From: Rhodospirillaceae bacterium SYSU D60007
GTDB lineage: Bacteria > Pseudomonadota > Alphaproteobacteria > Reyranellales > Reyranellaceae
Direction of reading: 5' to 3'
DNA length: 47,168 nucleotides
NCBI GenBank assembly: GCA_003574685.1
Contig: QOCQ01000032.1
Span: forward strand, 1-47,168
Numbering within the stretch: the stretch's first letter is position 1; every line of letters begins with the position of its first letter. The notes below the pieces were generated by a model. The model did not search any database. It was not told where the DNA came from and saw only the letters and a program-made list of their open reading frames with translations. Position numbers and translations under genes: made by a program. Shown piece by piece: positions 46,789 to 47,168 of the stretch.

Positions 46789-47168
46789 TCAAGTATCGTC
46801 CGTCTGTTCCGCCGCCTGGTCCCCCGGCAGCATGGCGCGCACCGGGGCGGCCCATTCCAGCGCCACGTCTTCGACCAGGGGCGCGTTGGCGCTTTCGAGG
46901 TTGAAGCGTCCCGCGGTGGGGCCGCGGCGCACGCGCTTGAGCATCACCGGGCCGTCGGCCTGCTTGACGATGCACAGCCTGCCGACCACGGCGGCGGCGT
47001 CGGGTTCGGGGTCGCGGCTGTAGAAGATGATCCAGCCGTCGGTGATCATCGGCGCCTGGCTGTCGCCGCGCACGATCACGGCGATGGTCTTGGCCGGGTT
47101 CAGCCCGCGCGGGCAGGGGACCTCCTTCAGCCCGCCGCCCTTGGGGTAGGGATCGACCAGCTCGACCG
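46789..47168 (-). CDS. S24/LexA-type peptidase-repressor, 5' end outside window
   Basis: Partial: the frame runs off the right edge. The visible part ends the protein with IAVIVRGDSQAPMITDGWIIFYSR and VMLKRVRRG. The Ser in RGDSQAP and Lys in MLKRV are the Ser/Lys dyad of S24 (UmuD/LexA/CI) self-cleaving repressors. The upstream in-frame sequence VELVDPYPKGGGLKEVPCPRG is a plausible hinge; the DNA-binding domain would lie beyond the edge. Minus strand, so it runs toward hicA. It could be a prophage-type or stress-type repressor. Confidence 0.85.
   Translation of the reverse strand, partial: VELVDPYPKGGGLKEVPCPRGLNPAKTIAVIVRGDSQAPMITDGWIIFYSRDPEPDAAAVVGRLCIVKQADGPVMLKRVRRGPTAGRFNLESANAPLVEDVALEWAAPVRAMLPGDQAAEQTDDT

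Noticed and set aside
1..47168. tRNA, rRNA, CRISPR array, riboswitch
   Set aside because: I looked for conserved tRNA arms (GGTTCGA-type), rRNA stretches, spaced direct repeats and common aptamer cores and saw none I could support.

Overview
The window is a GC-rich (visibly about two-thirds G+C), densely coded chromosomal segment. It most likely comes from an alphaproteobacterium of soil or aquatic type. Supporting signs are the codon use, a GTTC-N7-GTTC element (the LexA-box form used by Alphaproteobacteria), the liv-type ABC importer and the serralysin-type RTX secretion cassette. I see no rRNA, tRNA, CRISPR array, intact transposase or replication origin. Genus cannot be fixed from the sequence alone.

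Layout. 0.4-3.4 kb: a CorA channel gene, then a three-gene operon of unknown function behind a candidate SOS box. 3.6-6.2 kb: a plus-strand cluster with a small membrane protein, two members of an uncharacterised paralogous family, and a degenerate eCIS-core (DUF4157-type) protein that has lost its HExxH motif. 6.2-7.4 kb: a single-domain response regulator, a MerR regulator and a small membrane protein. 7.9-13.8 kb: metabolic singles (MetX-like hydrolase, fatty-acid desaturase, methyltransferase, aldehyde dehydrogenase), a small caspase-fold-like protein and a decayed mobile-mystery A/B (HTH/Fic) pair. 13.8-14.6 kb: a HepT/MntA toxin-antitoxin pair. 15.0-25.8 kb: a type I secretion cassette, with three RTX substrates (one of 1350 residues with eight Calx-beta domains, one RTX-only, one serralysin-like metallopeptidase) followed by the ABC exporter and the membrane-fusion protein. 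26.2-26.95 kb: a RelE/XRE-type pair. 27.0-31.9 kb: a liv-type branched-chain amino-acid ABC importer. 32.2-37.3 kb: a large kinase-fold protein with a coiled coil and a peptidoglycan-binding domain, divergent from a third member of the paralogous family, a membrane protein and an M91-like metallopeptidase. 37.3-38.9 kb: two PIN-domain toxin-antitoxin pairs. 39.1-45.9 kb: a small secreted protein, an NHL-propeller protein, a membrane HExxH protein, a Fic protein, a TDT-family transporter, a SnoaL-like protein and a CmcJ/NvfI-type oxygenase. 46.1-47.2 kb: HicAB, then an S24/LexA-type repressor cut by the window end.

The least ordinary content is a dispersed set of genes that look like exported effectors or their helpers: the DUF4157 relict (4751-5245), three paralogs sharing a FGRAH...TTE.LGALLLYD C-terminal domain (4216, 5374, 35019), an M91-like peptidase (36462), a hydrophobic-helix HEQGH peptidase (41703, minus strand) and a kinase-fold/PG-binding protein (34775, minus strand). 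Three of the upstream regions share a near-identical element built on CGCAAAGAA-(T/A)C-CTTATCG, which suggests co-regulation of separated loci. Whether they serve an extracellular contractile injection system, a type VI system or something else cannot be read from this window, which holds no sheath, tube or baseplate genes.

The intergenic spaces carry several families of large perfect inverted repeats (27-30 bp arms), one nested inside another, and a dispersed CTTCCCCC/GGGGGAAG palindromic element found between liv genes and beside corA. Toxin-antitoxin modules are dense: five more or less intact pairs, one solitary Fic protein and one decayed pair.
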